From Avena insularis (Eukaryota; Streptophyta; Magnoliopsida; Poales; Poaceae), in contig CM042689.1 in NCBI GenBank assembly GCA_023614405.1, forward strand, positions 325,476,305 through 325,540,304: DNA of 64,000 nucleotides, written 5' to 3'. Made by a program: the position numbers and the translations under genes. Shown in pieces: positions 43,958 through 55,346 of the stretch; position 1 is the stretch's first letter, and each line of letters starts with the position of its first letter. The notes beneath the pieces are model-generated. The model did not search any database, was not told the origin of the DNA, and saw nothing but the letters and a program-made list of their open reading frames with translations.

Positions 43958-46900
43958 TGTCACATCCCAAGATTTTTCAAATCTTGTAATGTGAAAAATA
44001 AATGAATAAAATAAAACTTTGTTTGATTTTCGTACGGAGAAACTTTTGAATTCAATTGGAACTTCAAACCAAGTTGGATCAAATAAAATCCTAAAGGGAT
44101 TTAAAAAGTTAAAACATTTATTAAAGGAAAATAAAATATTTAAAATTACTATTTGGATCTTTTAAATAAAAGGATTTGGTTTACAAATGAAATAGAAGTT
44201 TTATTAATAAAGATTATTTTTATAGAGAGCCAAATTAAACCTTGGCCAAGCTTTTGAAATAAAACCTTTTGTTTTGATAAAATTAGTAAAGTTTTATTTA
44301 ATTAAAATAATAAGGATTTAAATATCCAAGTTTATATTAATAAAGGTTTTATTATTTCCAAAACATCAAAACTTATTTATTTATTTAAAATAAGTTTTCC
44401 AAGTATTTTATATTCCCAAATAAAACCTACTGATTTGGTTTTGAAAATATTTAGATTTCAAAAGGAATATTTAAATAAAACAAAATCTATTTTGGTTTAT
44501 AAACAAGGTCTATTTAGTTAATTAATAATGGACCCTAAAATAAAATTATTATTTTGATTTTGGAATTCTGGTTTATGTTGCTAAACAGAACCAAATCAAA
44601 AATTGCAAAGTTTGGTGATTGTTTGAATTGATTTGAACATTGTTTGTTTGTTTGAATTTTCAAAACAGAAATTGGAATTAGAAAAAGAAAAAGGATTCAG
44701 GAAGGAAAAAAAATAGAAGTCGGACTCAGCCCAACTGGCCAAGCCCAAGAAGCCAACAAACCAGCCCAGCTCCCCTCTCCCGCAACGAAGCGTTTTCCAC
44801 TTACTCCCAGACCCGCAAAGAGACTGACCGGTGGACCCTTCCCTCACTTCTTTTTCTCACTGACGACTGGACCCCACCTCTCCTGTTCATCCTCCTCACC
44901 CGCGCGACATCTCCTCCCTTCCCCTCGTCGCCGTTTCCTGCAGTGATTCCGCGGCCTTAATTCGTCTTAACGCAGCCACCATTACTCGCCTTGACCATGC
45001 ACGTTAAAACGCCAGCGTCTTCTCCTCCCTTCCCCTCTGTCGCCACTCCCTCTCTGCCCCCAGGCTGCCACGAATCGAGCTGGTACTCCCTCTGTTCCGA
45101 CCACCGTCTCCGACCAATTTCGGCCGTGTCCTACCACCCCGTGCCTCCCCGACCTAGCTCACACCTTCCCACCTCGCGATCCGTCTGCGTTCTCGCTTGA
45201 TCATGGGCGTCCTCGAAGGCCGACTCGACTAAGCTCGAGCGCCGTCATGCCTTTCAACTCCGAGCTCCTCCGGTAAGTCCAGACCGCCCCTTCACCTCTC
45301 GTTCACGCACACAGCTTTGCCTTGATCATGCGCATCTAACCGCGCTTTCAATTTGTCTCAGGGTGAAACACAACACCGTCCCCGACCACGCCCGTCAGAG
45401 TCATCGTCAGCAAACTCCGCGAGGAATTGCAGCAGACCGGCGCCTTGCCACGTCGACCACACGTCGAGCGCCATCTCGTCCTCGCGAACACGGTGAGCAC
45501 CCCCTATGTCTCCCTTGCTTCCTAGAACAGCTGCTAGCCCGCTGCCTGACCGTCGCCGCCGTCCACCGCCGCGCAGCGCCGCCCGTTAGTGGTCTGTTGT
45601 TTGCATCCGTTAGATCTAGATCATATGGATGTGATAGAATGTAAGCGAACAGGTATCGTATGCCTCTGCGCCGCTCGATCTAAGTTAGATCCTACGGTCT
45701 GCAACGCGTGATCCACCCGAACCGGTACCGTCCAATTAGAAAGCGACGCGTGGCCAGTTCTAGTTTAAAACAGAAATTTGAAAACAGATTTGTTTGTGAT
45801 TTTCAAACCTTTGTAACTCTTGATCCACACGTCCAAATTTCACAAATTTGATATCGTTGGAATCAGTGGAACAAGCCCTAGCCAACCATGCCCTTGGTTT
45901 AGCAAATAGTATCCATTAGAGTGTTTGTTTTTGCAGAAACATTTGTATGCTTGTTTAGAGTAGAAAAATGATTCAAAAATGTTTTTAGGGTTAAAACCTT
46001 TGCAAAATGGTTTGCTGTGAACTCACTGACCCTAGGAACCAACCCATGGTTTTGAAAATGAAATTGGTAAAGTTTAGGATGGATTATTTGACTTAGCCCA
46101 TTTTTAGCCAAATGAAAATAATGGTTTTTGTTATGAAAATGATTTTGAGTAAAAAACTTTGGGAAAATGTTTTGGATCAAACCTACTGACCCTAAACACC
46201 AATTCTTGAGAAATAACAACTTATTTGGTGAACCACTTAAAGTTGTTGCTTGATAAAAATATTTTCTCACCACATAAAATGATGAATGGATTTAAAAATA
46301 GTTTTTGGGCAAAACCTTTTTGCAAATGACTTTGCCATTTTGGTAAATGACCACTTTGGACCTTACAAAGTTTAGAATCCTAGTGGAGACCATCTTTGCA
46401 AATAGAACCATCCCTTGCATGCTTACATGCATGACTTAGATCCCATTGTTTTATGTGTGTGAAATTGTTTGAATGATTATTGGTTTGGAATGCTAGTTGA
46501 TTTTGTGCCTACTTGATTGACTTGTAGTGAAGTTAGAAAGTGTGAGACTAGCAAGATCAAGGAGTGAACCAACATTCCCTACCAAAAAGGCAAGTTACAC
46601 TATCATCTAAAAGTCCTACTATTTTCATTATACTTAGTGGATTTTTGAAACATGCATGAAAACAATTTTATACTTATGCTATGCTAAATCATAATAGGAT
46701 TCCCTATATATTCCTTAGTGAAAACAATATAGTTGTACATGCTTAGCCATGCTTTATTTTGAAAAGAGTTACATGTTGAAATTTTATGAAGTTGATAAAA
46801 GGACTTGTGATTTTATATAATAAAACAAGGACTCAATGAACCACCTGGGTGGCCAAGGTTACTTTGAGTTTTGGAGAAGGTGGCAACAAAAGGAACCATG

Positions 46901-48089
46901 TCTATGGCAATCTCTTTGTGTTGTGCTCCAAAAGAAACCACCCAGGAAACTTAGAGATTGAACATGTTTCTCCAATTGTGGCTTCCGTGTGCAACCACAT
47001 GCTATTATGGCTCTGGCTTAGTCAACTACATTAGGAAGACCCATGCATTGTCTTTAGTTTACTGGACATGGGGACCTGGAATCCTTCATGGGTGCTGAAG
47101 ACAAGCTAGCAAAGGTGTATGGGAGGACCTTTTGGAAAGACTTCGTCACATTCTCAATCTGCCAGTGCTCCATCTTGGTGAGCACTAATCCAGTGGCCAC
47201 TGGTGGCAAAAGGATGGGATTGTGACATGTGGGTAAAGTGTACTCCTTCTGCAGAAGATAATAAAATCTAAGTACTTAGCCGTGTCCCCGGTTATGGACA
47301 ATACTGAGCAACTAAAGTTTAAACTATGGGATATCTCGACATTCCAACTTCTAAAACAAAAACCTGATGCACTTGGGGGTACCAAGGAGCTCAGGAGATT
47401 TGAGAAAACTTGATGCACTTGGGGTTACCAAGTAGCTCAAGAGATTTGGTTAAAACTTGATGTACTTGGGGTTACCAAGGAACTCAAGAGATTTTGTTGA
47501 AAGACTTGAACACTTGGGGTTACCAAGGAGTTCAAGGAGATTTTGATAATAACTTAAACACCTGGGCTTTACCAAGGAGTTTTCAAAGATTTGACAAAGG
47601 ACCAAAACCATTTTGAAAAGACAGGATAAAATATTGCTTTATGCAAATAAGCCTAAAACTCTACTTAGCCAAATATGCATGTAATGATAGGATCCACTTA
47701 TATTCAACATAGTAGTGAAACTTGCCAATACAATTCAAATGTATTGACCCTTGTGGCTGTAACTTGTAATGTTGGAGGTTTGATTGATTTTTAGTGAAGA
47801 TTGATTGATTAGGATTACAAAGTCTACAACCAACATCTGCCTGTGGTACTTTGAAGATGAAGGACTCCATGCTTATAGTTATTCCGCTGCAATGTAATGT
47901 AATAGCCAAATGAGCTATGTATTGATGTAATAAAATTATGTTATTCCTGGTTATAAAGTTATATTATGACCTTTGTTTCTTGATATTACATCTAAACTGT
48001 GGATGCTAGCTATTGATCCAGGGACTAGCATTGTAAACACAGGGGACACCACCTTATGTTATTTAAAGGTTGGGCCACTCCCTCTTACA
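43958..48089 (+). repeat. 3' LTR of the LARD element
   Basis: This LTR pairs with 38103-42197. Outside the GC-rich block (about 44728-45612) only rare differences are seen over long stretches; inside the block there are many substitutions and indels. Confidence 0.93.
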
Positions 48090-48653
48090 TTAAAGCAGTT
48101 GTCTGTTGCTTGCAACTTAATACTGTAGGGGGTTCGGATGATAACCTGAAGGTGGACTTCTAGTAATAGATGCAATTGGATGGCGGTCTCTGTATCTTGT
48201 TGTATTGCCCAATCGGATATCATAGGATCTTTCTGACTAGTAATTGCATTGTTATGCCTTGCTCAGTTCCTGTCAATTGCCCTGCTGTAATTTGTTTACC
48301 CTTCATGCCATGTTGTTTATCTAAGGAGAGCACCTCTAGTGAACTATGGACCCGGTCCAATCTTTACCACTAATACATCTTCCACTGTTACTTGTTTACT
48401 TGATGCAAACCATTACCTTCCACACCATACGTTTAATCCTTTGTTACAGCAAACCGGTGAGCTTGAAAACCTCACTAATTCGTTGGGGCAAAGTCTTGAG
48501 TTTGTGTTGTGCAGGTCTCCGCGTTGCTTGCAACACCTATGTGACATTTCCTTCCTCCTACTGGTTCGATAACCTCGGTTTCTTACTGAGGGAAGACTTG
48601 CTCCTGTACTGCATCACACCTTGCTCTTGGGGTTCCCAACAGGATCCACATCA
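48090..48653 (+). repeat. 5' LTR 3' portion of the third Gypsy element
   Basis: It continues the 40-base piece at 38063-38102 across the LARD and matches 53680-54229 of the partner LTR. It ends CCCAACAGGATCCACATCA, so the complete LTR end is known. Confidence 0.85.
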
Positions 48654-48914
48654 ACAAGTTTTCTGGCGCCGTTGCCGGGGAGGCTAAGGACGTCTTCACA
48701 AGGGGAGTCCTCCTCAACCTTTCTCTTTACTTTGTTTTTAGTTTGCTTAGTTTCTTTTGCTTGGTTTTGTTTGCCTCTTTTTATCAAAAACTCCAAAAAA
48801 TAGTCTAGTTTGGTTTGCTTGCTTTATTCAAAAACACAAAAAATTTAGTTCCTACCCTAGTTGCTACCATGTCTGGTTTTGGACCAATCTTTATTTCACC
48901 TATGGAAGAGATCT

Positions 48915-49197
48915 TGTGAGACCCTGGCGCATGGCTCAATAGGATTGATAGGAAACCCATACCAAAAAGTTGCAACTTATTTTCTGGAAGCTCATTCGAA
49001 AAGAACTCTAAGGTTAAGCGTGCTTGTACTAGAGCAATTCTAGGATGGGTGACCGACCGGGAAGTGGGTACCGGGTGCACATGAGTGAGGACAAAGTGCG
49101 CAGAAAAGACTAGTGTTGGTATGTGGGGTTAGTATAGAGATGCTATTGAGCTGCCATAAGTGATAGCCGTCGGTACGGAGTGACCGGGGGTGTTACA
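48915..49197 (+). mobile_element. Cassandra-type solo LTR with 5S rRNA-like sequence
   Basis: A 283-bp sequence starts TGTGAGACCC and ends GGGGGTGTTACA and is flanked by a perfect GATCT duplication (48910-48914 and 49198-49202). Its middle resembles the 3' half of plant 5S rRNA (AAGAACTCTAAGGTTAAGCG, then CTAGGATGGGTGACC), the hallmark of Cassandra TRIM retrotransposons. No internal region or second LTR is present, so it is a solo LTR left by LTR-LTR recombination. It disrupts the gag frame of the third Gypsy element. Confidence 0.9.
49012..49056 (+). promoter_or_regulatory. 5S-type internal Pol III promoter in the Cassandra LTR
   Basis: GGTTAAGCGTGCTTG corresponds to the A box and GGATGGGTGACC to the C box of a 5S gene, with the intermediate region between them. 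The boxes are well kept while the 5' half of the 5S sequence is poorly matched, as is usual in Cassandra. Transcription here is untested. Confidence 0.75.
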
Positions 49198-49999
49198 GAT
49201 CTCCACTTTTAAGCAAAAGAGTGAAGAAAGTTTTAAAGAAGCTTGGTATAGAATCTCCGCTTTACAGAGGGAAACCGAGCCTAAGATGAGTCTTGGCCTG
49301 GTTATCGATAGTCTCTACCGCGGTATTGCTCTTCGATATAGATATGCTTTGGATGTTGTGAATGAGAATGATATTTTGCTATGTACTGAGGATGAAGCTT
49401 TTGATGCCATAAAAAAATTGATTATAATCTATGGTACACCTGGCAAGTCTAATTCCTCTTTCACAAATATTTTTGCTAGGTTGAACACTCTTGAGACTAG
49501 TATTGCTGCTATGAATAGCTGCTATCACACACTTAGGGCTTACCATGATTATGTCCCCATAAATTCCGAGCCTTCAAAGTGGTTTCCCACAATCAAAGTC
49601 TCTATAAATACTACACTTTTTGATGCTCGTTGTGATATCATGTCTGAATTTTGTCTCATGTCTAAAGATATTTATGATTCTTTGAGTCTTTGGGGGCTTT
49701 CTGAAGGAGGAGACGAAATCTCTCTTACTAATAATGCCACCTTATTGCCCATTGGAATAGTTGAAGTTGTGTTTATAAAAATCTCAGGGAAAATGGTGTC
49801 TACTGATTATCTTGTTATTGAATGTGTAGGCAAAGGACAGATTACACTTGGAAGATCCCTACTGAAACACCTTGGAGCGGTAATAAATGTGGGAAAAGGC
49901 ATTATGCAATTTGCTCCTTAGGTAAGCAATCATATCTTCCCTAAAGAGAAGAAGAAAGGTAAGAAAGGAAAGAACAAGAGGAGTAATTCTTCATTTGAA

Positions 50000-52704
50000 A
50001 ATACTTGATTCTTCTTGCTTCTTGTGCCTAACTTAAAGGCGTTAAAGAAAAGTACTTGTTGGGAGATAACCCAAGAGTTTCCTCGAGTCTTGGAAGTTAT
50101 TACTTCAGTAATGACCTCTCCTTATCCTTTTTGTTTGCTTTTTGTGCCAAGAATGACCTCTAATGAGAGGGAAGTAAGATTTGGGGAGTTGTTGTCCCGA
50201 AACAGATTTCGGTCCTCCACCAAAAAACTTCATGAGGAGTCTCTGTAACTCGGATTGAGCTCACAATTTACGAATAAATCCCCCAGTATGTTATCTAACT
50301 TTCTTTAGTTCAACACTTTTGATTTGAGCAACATAATATGTTCAAAAAAATCGGTTTCTACCTGCTGGTCTGTTTTGATAGATTTCTGCGATTATTTGCA
50401 TTTGCTTCTTATTGATTTCTTTTTGAGTTCTCTTTAGGTGAATTGAGCTTTTTGAAGGATTTACTACAGTAGCTTGTGTTTTTAGTGAAAAGCCTTGTTG
50501 TTCCAAAGCTTTGCCAGAGGTCTAATATCTTTTGAACACACTAATGTTGCTAATGAAGATTGTGTGAAGTTTTGTATGAAGGAAAAATATCAGGAGTAGA
50601 GAGAGAATGATGCAATGATATGAAGAATGGATAAAAGCTCAAGCTTGGGATGCCACCATGGTGTCACCCCAAGAAATATCCAAGAGGTACAAGCGTCAAA
50701 GCTTGGGGATGCTCAATGCATCCCCTTCTTCATCAATAAAAATCTCAGGTCTGTTTAGACACTTTGTTTTTATTGTTTCATGCATAGTTGTGTTGTTCTT
50801 GGAGTGTCTTAGTTTTCGTTTGCTTTGCTTAGGTTGTTTAGTTTGCTTGAATAAAGTAGTTTGGACCCCCGTTCTCGCTGTGTTGTTTTGCAAATAAGTT
50901 GCTTGGTGTTGGAAAGGAGTAGTAAGTTCTTGCTTGTAAGTGCAAGAGGAGCTTGCATTGACTGTGACGTAGAATTTAGCATGACATGATAGGTGTTGTT
51001 TTGACCTTATTCTTAGTGATTATTGTTGTAGCATGTCTTGTTCCAACCAATTGGGATTGCTTAGTGTGCCTTGAAGAAATTATGCGTTGTTTTAGCATGC
51101 AAAAGCATAGTATTGTGGTATTCTCCTTTGATGCTTTGCTTGGGTTGACTTGGCACATGCTCACACCATGTTATGACTATGACAAGTCACCATAGCCTCT
51201 ATAATCATTTAGTCCTTGACTTGTAGTACACTCTTTGCTTTGACTAGTAATTCTTTGTTTCACTGCATGATTATGGCCATTATTGCTCTCTTATTTGGTT
51301 GCTCCTAGTTCTTTGCTAGCCTCCACTTGTGTGAGTAAGCTCTACTCATGCTTCCAACTCCCAAGAAACCAAGTTATTCCAAGTGTCCACCATAAACTCC
51401 TATGCATGGTGTGTTACACCATTCCTAGTATATTCTTGTTTTTAACTATCTTCCAATTTAAAACTATTTTGTTATGTGAAAACTTAGTGATTAAAGCCCT
51501 CAAAAACTTGATGGCACACTTTATATTCTTTGCCCCTAATAAACTTGAACCATTGTGTCATCTTTGTTGTATATGCTTGCACTTATACGTTGGAATTAGC
51601 AGAACCATGCTGTCACGGGGAACGTTTTCAACATTGCACTTGTACTTTGTATTCAGTTGGTATCATGCTCTTTTGTCTATGGATGTCACCGGTGTGAAAT
51701 AAAGAGGGAACTTGTAAGTCCATGGAGTTTGTATCCTGTGTTAGAGAAACGCCTAGGCCGCTAGCCTAATCCATGCCTAATCATGGTGGAAACTTGTAGC
51801 ATCACCATAATGATCTATCTATTAAGCATCCTCAATAAAAAGCTATGCATATGGTAAATAAAAAGATTGCTGAGATGCTCATTGTCTACTTGCCTTGTCA
51901 TTTTGGTAATGGGAAAGCTCCTGTACCATGTGCAAGGGTTACCCCGTTGGTGGTTCTCAATGATATGCAAATACTTACAGTGATAAGAACTTACCTGGAC
52001 CCAAAGTTGAGTATGCATGAGGTGTGGCCCTCGTATTCAAGGGACATGAGATTGCCAACTTATACTTCGTCAAGCATATACTCCAGCTTTGCCACTTTAA
52101 CCTTAACCACTTCATGATGCTTATGATAGGGGCAATGAGGGCTGAAAGCTAACAAGTACCATAATTTTTGGAAGCTCTTTTTGAAACTTGTAATCACTGC
52201 TTCCTTTACAAAAAAAGGTATTTCTTCCACCACTATTGAGTCTCCACCTTCTACCTTTAGGCACCATTAAGAGAGCATAGTTGTCATTCTATGTGCAGTG
52301 TTCCAAAGCTTATTAATTGATGCATATTGTGATATTACTTGTTCTTGTGCTACTTGTTTCTAGTCACCCTTGTGAACTTTGCGGGTGTCCTATGCATCTA
52401 TTTGCTACTCTATGAGGGACAAACTGATTGCCACTATGCTATGTTTTATGTATGTGAAACAAACAAACGTTTTTCAATGCATGTTATTCATGATCTTTGT
52501 TTGTAGCTTATCATGTTGCATGCATAGTTACTATGTCCTATTGTTAGAACTCCATCTTTCATGCACATGTTTAGATCTCTTTGATCCTAGCTTTCAATGC
52601 TTGCAAATGGTTGGATCTTTATTGTGAGGGTGCATGTCACCGCAAAAATTATTCTTTTATAACTTACCTACTCGAGGACGAGTAGGAGTTAAGCTTGGGA
52701 ATGT
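50000..52704 (+). other. Non-coding 3' internal region of the third Gypsy element
   Basis: It is collinear with 16602-19310 and with the minus strand of the outer element, including the hairpin at 50705-50725 (GGGGATGCTCAATGCATCCCC) and the terminal CTCGAGGACGAGTAGGAG. Short frames inside are not conserved between copies. Confidence 0.7.
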
Positions 52705-54229
52705 TGATACGTTGGAAACGTATCTATAATTTTTGATGCTACATGCTTGTTTTGTATCTATTTTGCTTTGCTTGTCTACACTTTGAGGTGCTTTTTACAT
52801 GTTTTCTGGTACTAAACTATTAACAAGTTGCAACAGTGCCAGATGCCTGTTTTCTGTTGTTTTTGGTTTGAGAAAAGTTAGTAAAGAAATATTCTCGGAA
52901 TTGGATGGGACAAAACGTCAAAGTCATTACTTTTCGTGGGGAACAAGAAGTCTAGAGGAGAGCCGGAGGGGCCAGCCAGGGGGCCAGACCCACCCCAGGC
53001 ACGTGTGGGCCCAGCCCTGCGCCTGGCTAGGGTTTGGCTACCCTGGCCGCCTCCTCGGTCTCCCCCTTCGCCTATAAGAATCCCCCGATGCAGAAACCAT
53101 AAGCACCCGATCAAATATCCACGAAACCGTCTGTAGCCGCCACCACCATCGCCCCTAGATCGGGGGGTCTGAAGTTCTTCTCGGCACCTTGCCAGAGGGG
53201 ATATCATCCCGGAGACCTTCTCTCCGGTATGATGCGTGAGTAGTTACACCTTGGACTATGGGTCCATGTAGTAGCTAGATGGTTGTATCTCCTCCTTTGT
53301 GCTTTCATGTATAGATCTTGTGAGCTCCATTCATGATCAAGATCTAATCTATTTGTAATCATGCATGTTGTGTTTGCGGGGATCCGATGGATATTGAGAT
53401 TATTATGTTGGTTTAATTAATGGTTTTGTCTTTATGATTCTATCATGTCTGTGTTGTTTGTGATTTTGCATGCTCTCCGTTGTTAGTAGCTATATTGGCC
53501 AAGTAGTTGCTAGTGACTCCAAGAGGGGGTATTTATGCTCGACAGTGGGTTCATGCCTCTAGTTTCCAAGGGAAGTGACAATAATATCTTCGGTTGTAGA
53601 TGTGTTGTTGCTACTAGGGAGAAAACAACGGTCTCTTATTCATGGAACATGTGGACTGTTTACCTTACACACTTTGCTTAAAGCAGTTGTCTGTTGCTTG
53701 CAACTTAATACTGGAGGGGGTTCGGATGATAACCTGAAGGTGGACTTCTAATCATAGATGCAGTTGGATGGCGGTCTATGTATCTTGTTGTATTGCCCAA
53801 ACGAATATCATAGGATATTTCTGACTAGTAATTGCATTGTTATGCCTAGCTCAGTTCCTGTCAATTGCCCCGTTGTAATTTGTTTACCCTTCATGCCATG
53901 TTGTTTATCTGAGAAGAGCACCTCTAGTGAACTATGGACCCCGGTCCAATCTTTACCATTGATACATCTTCCACTGTTACTTGTTTACTTGCTACAAACC
54001 ATTACCTTCCACATCATATGTTTAATCCTTTGTTACAGCAAATCGGTGAGCTTGACAACCTCACTGTTCGTTGGGGCAAAGTCTTGAGTTTGTGTTGTGC
54101 AGGTCTCCGCGTTGTTTGCAACACCTGTGTGACGTTTCCTTCCTCCTTCTGGTTCGATAACCTCGGTCTCAACTGAGGGAAAACTTGTTGCTTACTGCTT
54201 CACACCTTGCTCTTGGGGTTCCCAACAGG
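52705..54229 (+). repeat. 3' LTR of the third Gypsy element, missing its last bases
   Basis: It begins TGATACGTTGGAAACGTATC and is similar throughout to 14026-15558. It stops at CCCAACAGG; the partner LTR continues with about 14 more bases. The following base starts a Copia fragment, so the end was lost at the junction. Confidence 0.88.
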
Positions 54230-55346
54230 CTGTGCGTAGACAGTCGTCGGTGTGCAAACTTCGGAAATCCATTTATGGGTTGAAGCAAGCATCTCAGAGT
54301 TGAAACATTCACTTTGATGAGGTAGTCAAATCGTTTGGCTTCATTAAGGGTGATCATGATTCTTTTTTATACAAGAAGTTTAGTGGGAGCAAAATAAACT
54401 TTCTGATCTTATATGTGGATGACATATTACTGATTGGAAATGATGCCCAGGTGTTAAAAGAAATCAAGGAATCATTGGAAAGGAGTTTCTCAATGAAAGA
54501 CTTGGGTGAGGCAACATACATTCTAGGAATCCGGATCTATAGAGATAGATCAAGGAGGCTCATTGGATTGAGTCATAGTACATACTTGGACAAAGTGTTG
54601 AAGAGGTTCAACATGGAATTGTCTAAGAAAGGGTTCTTACCGATGTCCCATGGTGTAAAACTTAGCAAGACTCAGTGTCCTTCGATGACCGATGAGAGAA
54701 GTCGGATGAGTGTGATTCCATATGCTTCGGCAATCGGATCCATCATGTATGTCATGATTTGTACTAGGTCGGATGTTTCCTATGATCTAAGTGTTGTGAG
54801 AAGATACCAGGCTGATCCTGGAGAAATCCATTGGACGGCGGCTAAAAATATCCTTAAGTACTTGAGAAGGACTAAGGTTTTTTTTGTTTATGAAGGTGAA
54901 GATGAACTCAGTATAAAGGGTTACATGGATGCGAGTTATCTTACTGACTCTGATGATTCTCGTTCGCAATTCGGATATGTGTTTGTAATAAATGGAGGAG
55001 ATGTGAGCTATAAGAGTTCCAAGCAAGAGACTGTGTCCGCATCTACACAAAGGCTGAGTATATTGCCGCCTCGGAGGTTGCAAAGGAAGCTCCTTAGATG
55101 AGGAATTTCGTCATGGATCTTGGTGTGGTTCAGGGATCGTCCAATCCGTTAGACATGTATTGTGACAACAATGGTGCTATTGCACAAGCCAAGGAACCTA
55201 GACAACACCAGAAGAAAAAGCACATACTCATGTGGTACCACCTGATTCACCAGTTCGTGGATCAAGGTGATATCAAGTTATGCAAGGTACACACACATGC
55301 AAATATTGCGGATCCGTTGACAAAGCCGCTACCAGCCGAAGCATGA
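54230..55346 (+). pseudogene. Copia RT and RNase H fragment
   Basis: Recognisable pieces are CKLRKSIYGLKQASQ near 54262, FLILYVDDILLIGND (RT catalytic YVDD) near 54405, FSMKDLGEATYILGI near 54490, an RNase H region with YMDASYLTDSDDSRSQ near 54925, and YCDNNGAIAQAKEP then HANIADPLTKPLP near 55300. A stop after QASQS near 54300 and a frame change near 55045-55100 break it. The main open part is 54415-55101. It belongs to the Ty1/Copia superfamily and is clearly dead. Confidence 0.9.

Larger units (their letters stand above)
38103..48089 (+). mobile_element. LARD-like LTR retrotransposon with about 4.1-kb LTRs
   Basis: Direct LTRs 38103-42197 (4095 bp) and 43958-48089 (4132 bp) flank an internal region of only 1760 bp. 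The target duplication TTAAA is perfect (38098-38102 and 48090-48094). LTRs start TGTCACATCCCAA and end CCTCTTACA. The primer binding site TGGTATCAGAGC at 42200-42211 is of the tRNA-iMet type; a purine tract AAGGGTGGTAG precedes the right LTR. Only a zinc-knuckle gag remnant is coded. Very long LTRs with little internal coding define LARDs such as barley Sukkula; I compare the class, not the family. Confidence 0.93.
48869..49921 (+). pseudogene. Gag plus protease-like frame split by a Cassandra LTR
   Basis: The frame starts at ATG 48869 (MSGFGPIFISPMEEI), is broken by the insertion 48915-49197 with its GATCT duplication, and resumes at 49203 (TFKQKSEESFKEAWYRIS) to a stop at 49919-49921. The first part after the break, to about 49510, has the helical pattern of a retrotransposon Gag core (LYRGIALRYRYALD). 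The second, from about 49580, resembles a retropepsin fold in spacing (PTIKVSINTTLFDARCDIM, later LLPIGIVEVVFIKISG, TDYLVIECVGKGQITLGRSL and LGAVINVGKGIMQF). The expected Asp-Ser/Thr-Gly or Asp-Leu-Gly catalytic triplet reads CDIMSEF, so the enzyme is probably inactive. No RT or integrase follows. The next 2.7 kb correspond to the non-coding region of the inner element. Confidence 0.7.
38063..54229 (+). mobile_element. Third Gypsy-type element, truncated at both ends and split by two insertions
   Basis: Pieces of one plus-strand element are 38063-38102, 48090-48914, 49198-52704 and the right LTR 52705-54229. The 5' LTR lacks its first two thirds and ends at 48653 (GATCCACATCA). A primer binding site TGGCGCCGTTGCCGGGGA lies near 48664. 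Sequence of LTRs and 3' internal region is close to the element at 14026-20844. The 10-kb LARD sits in its 5' LTR and a Cassandra solo LTR in its gag. It has gag and a protease-like part but no RT or integrase, so it is non-autonomous. Confidence 0.85.

Noticed and set aside
48990..49060. A functional 5S rRNA gene
   Set aside because: Only the 3' half with promoter boxes is similar, and it lies within an LTR bounded by target duplications.
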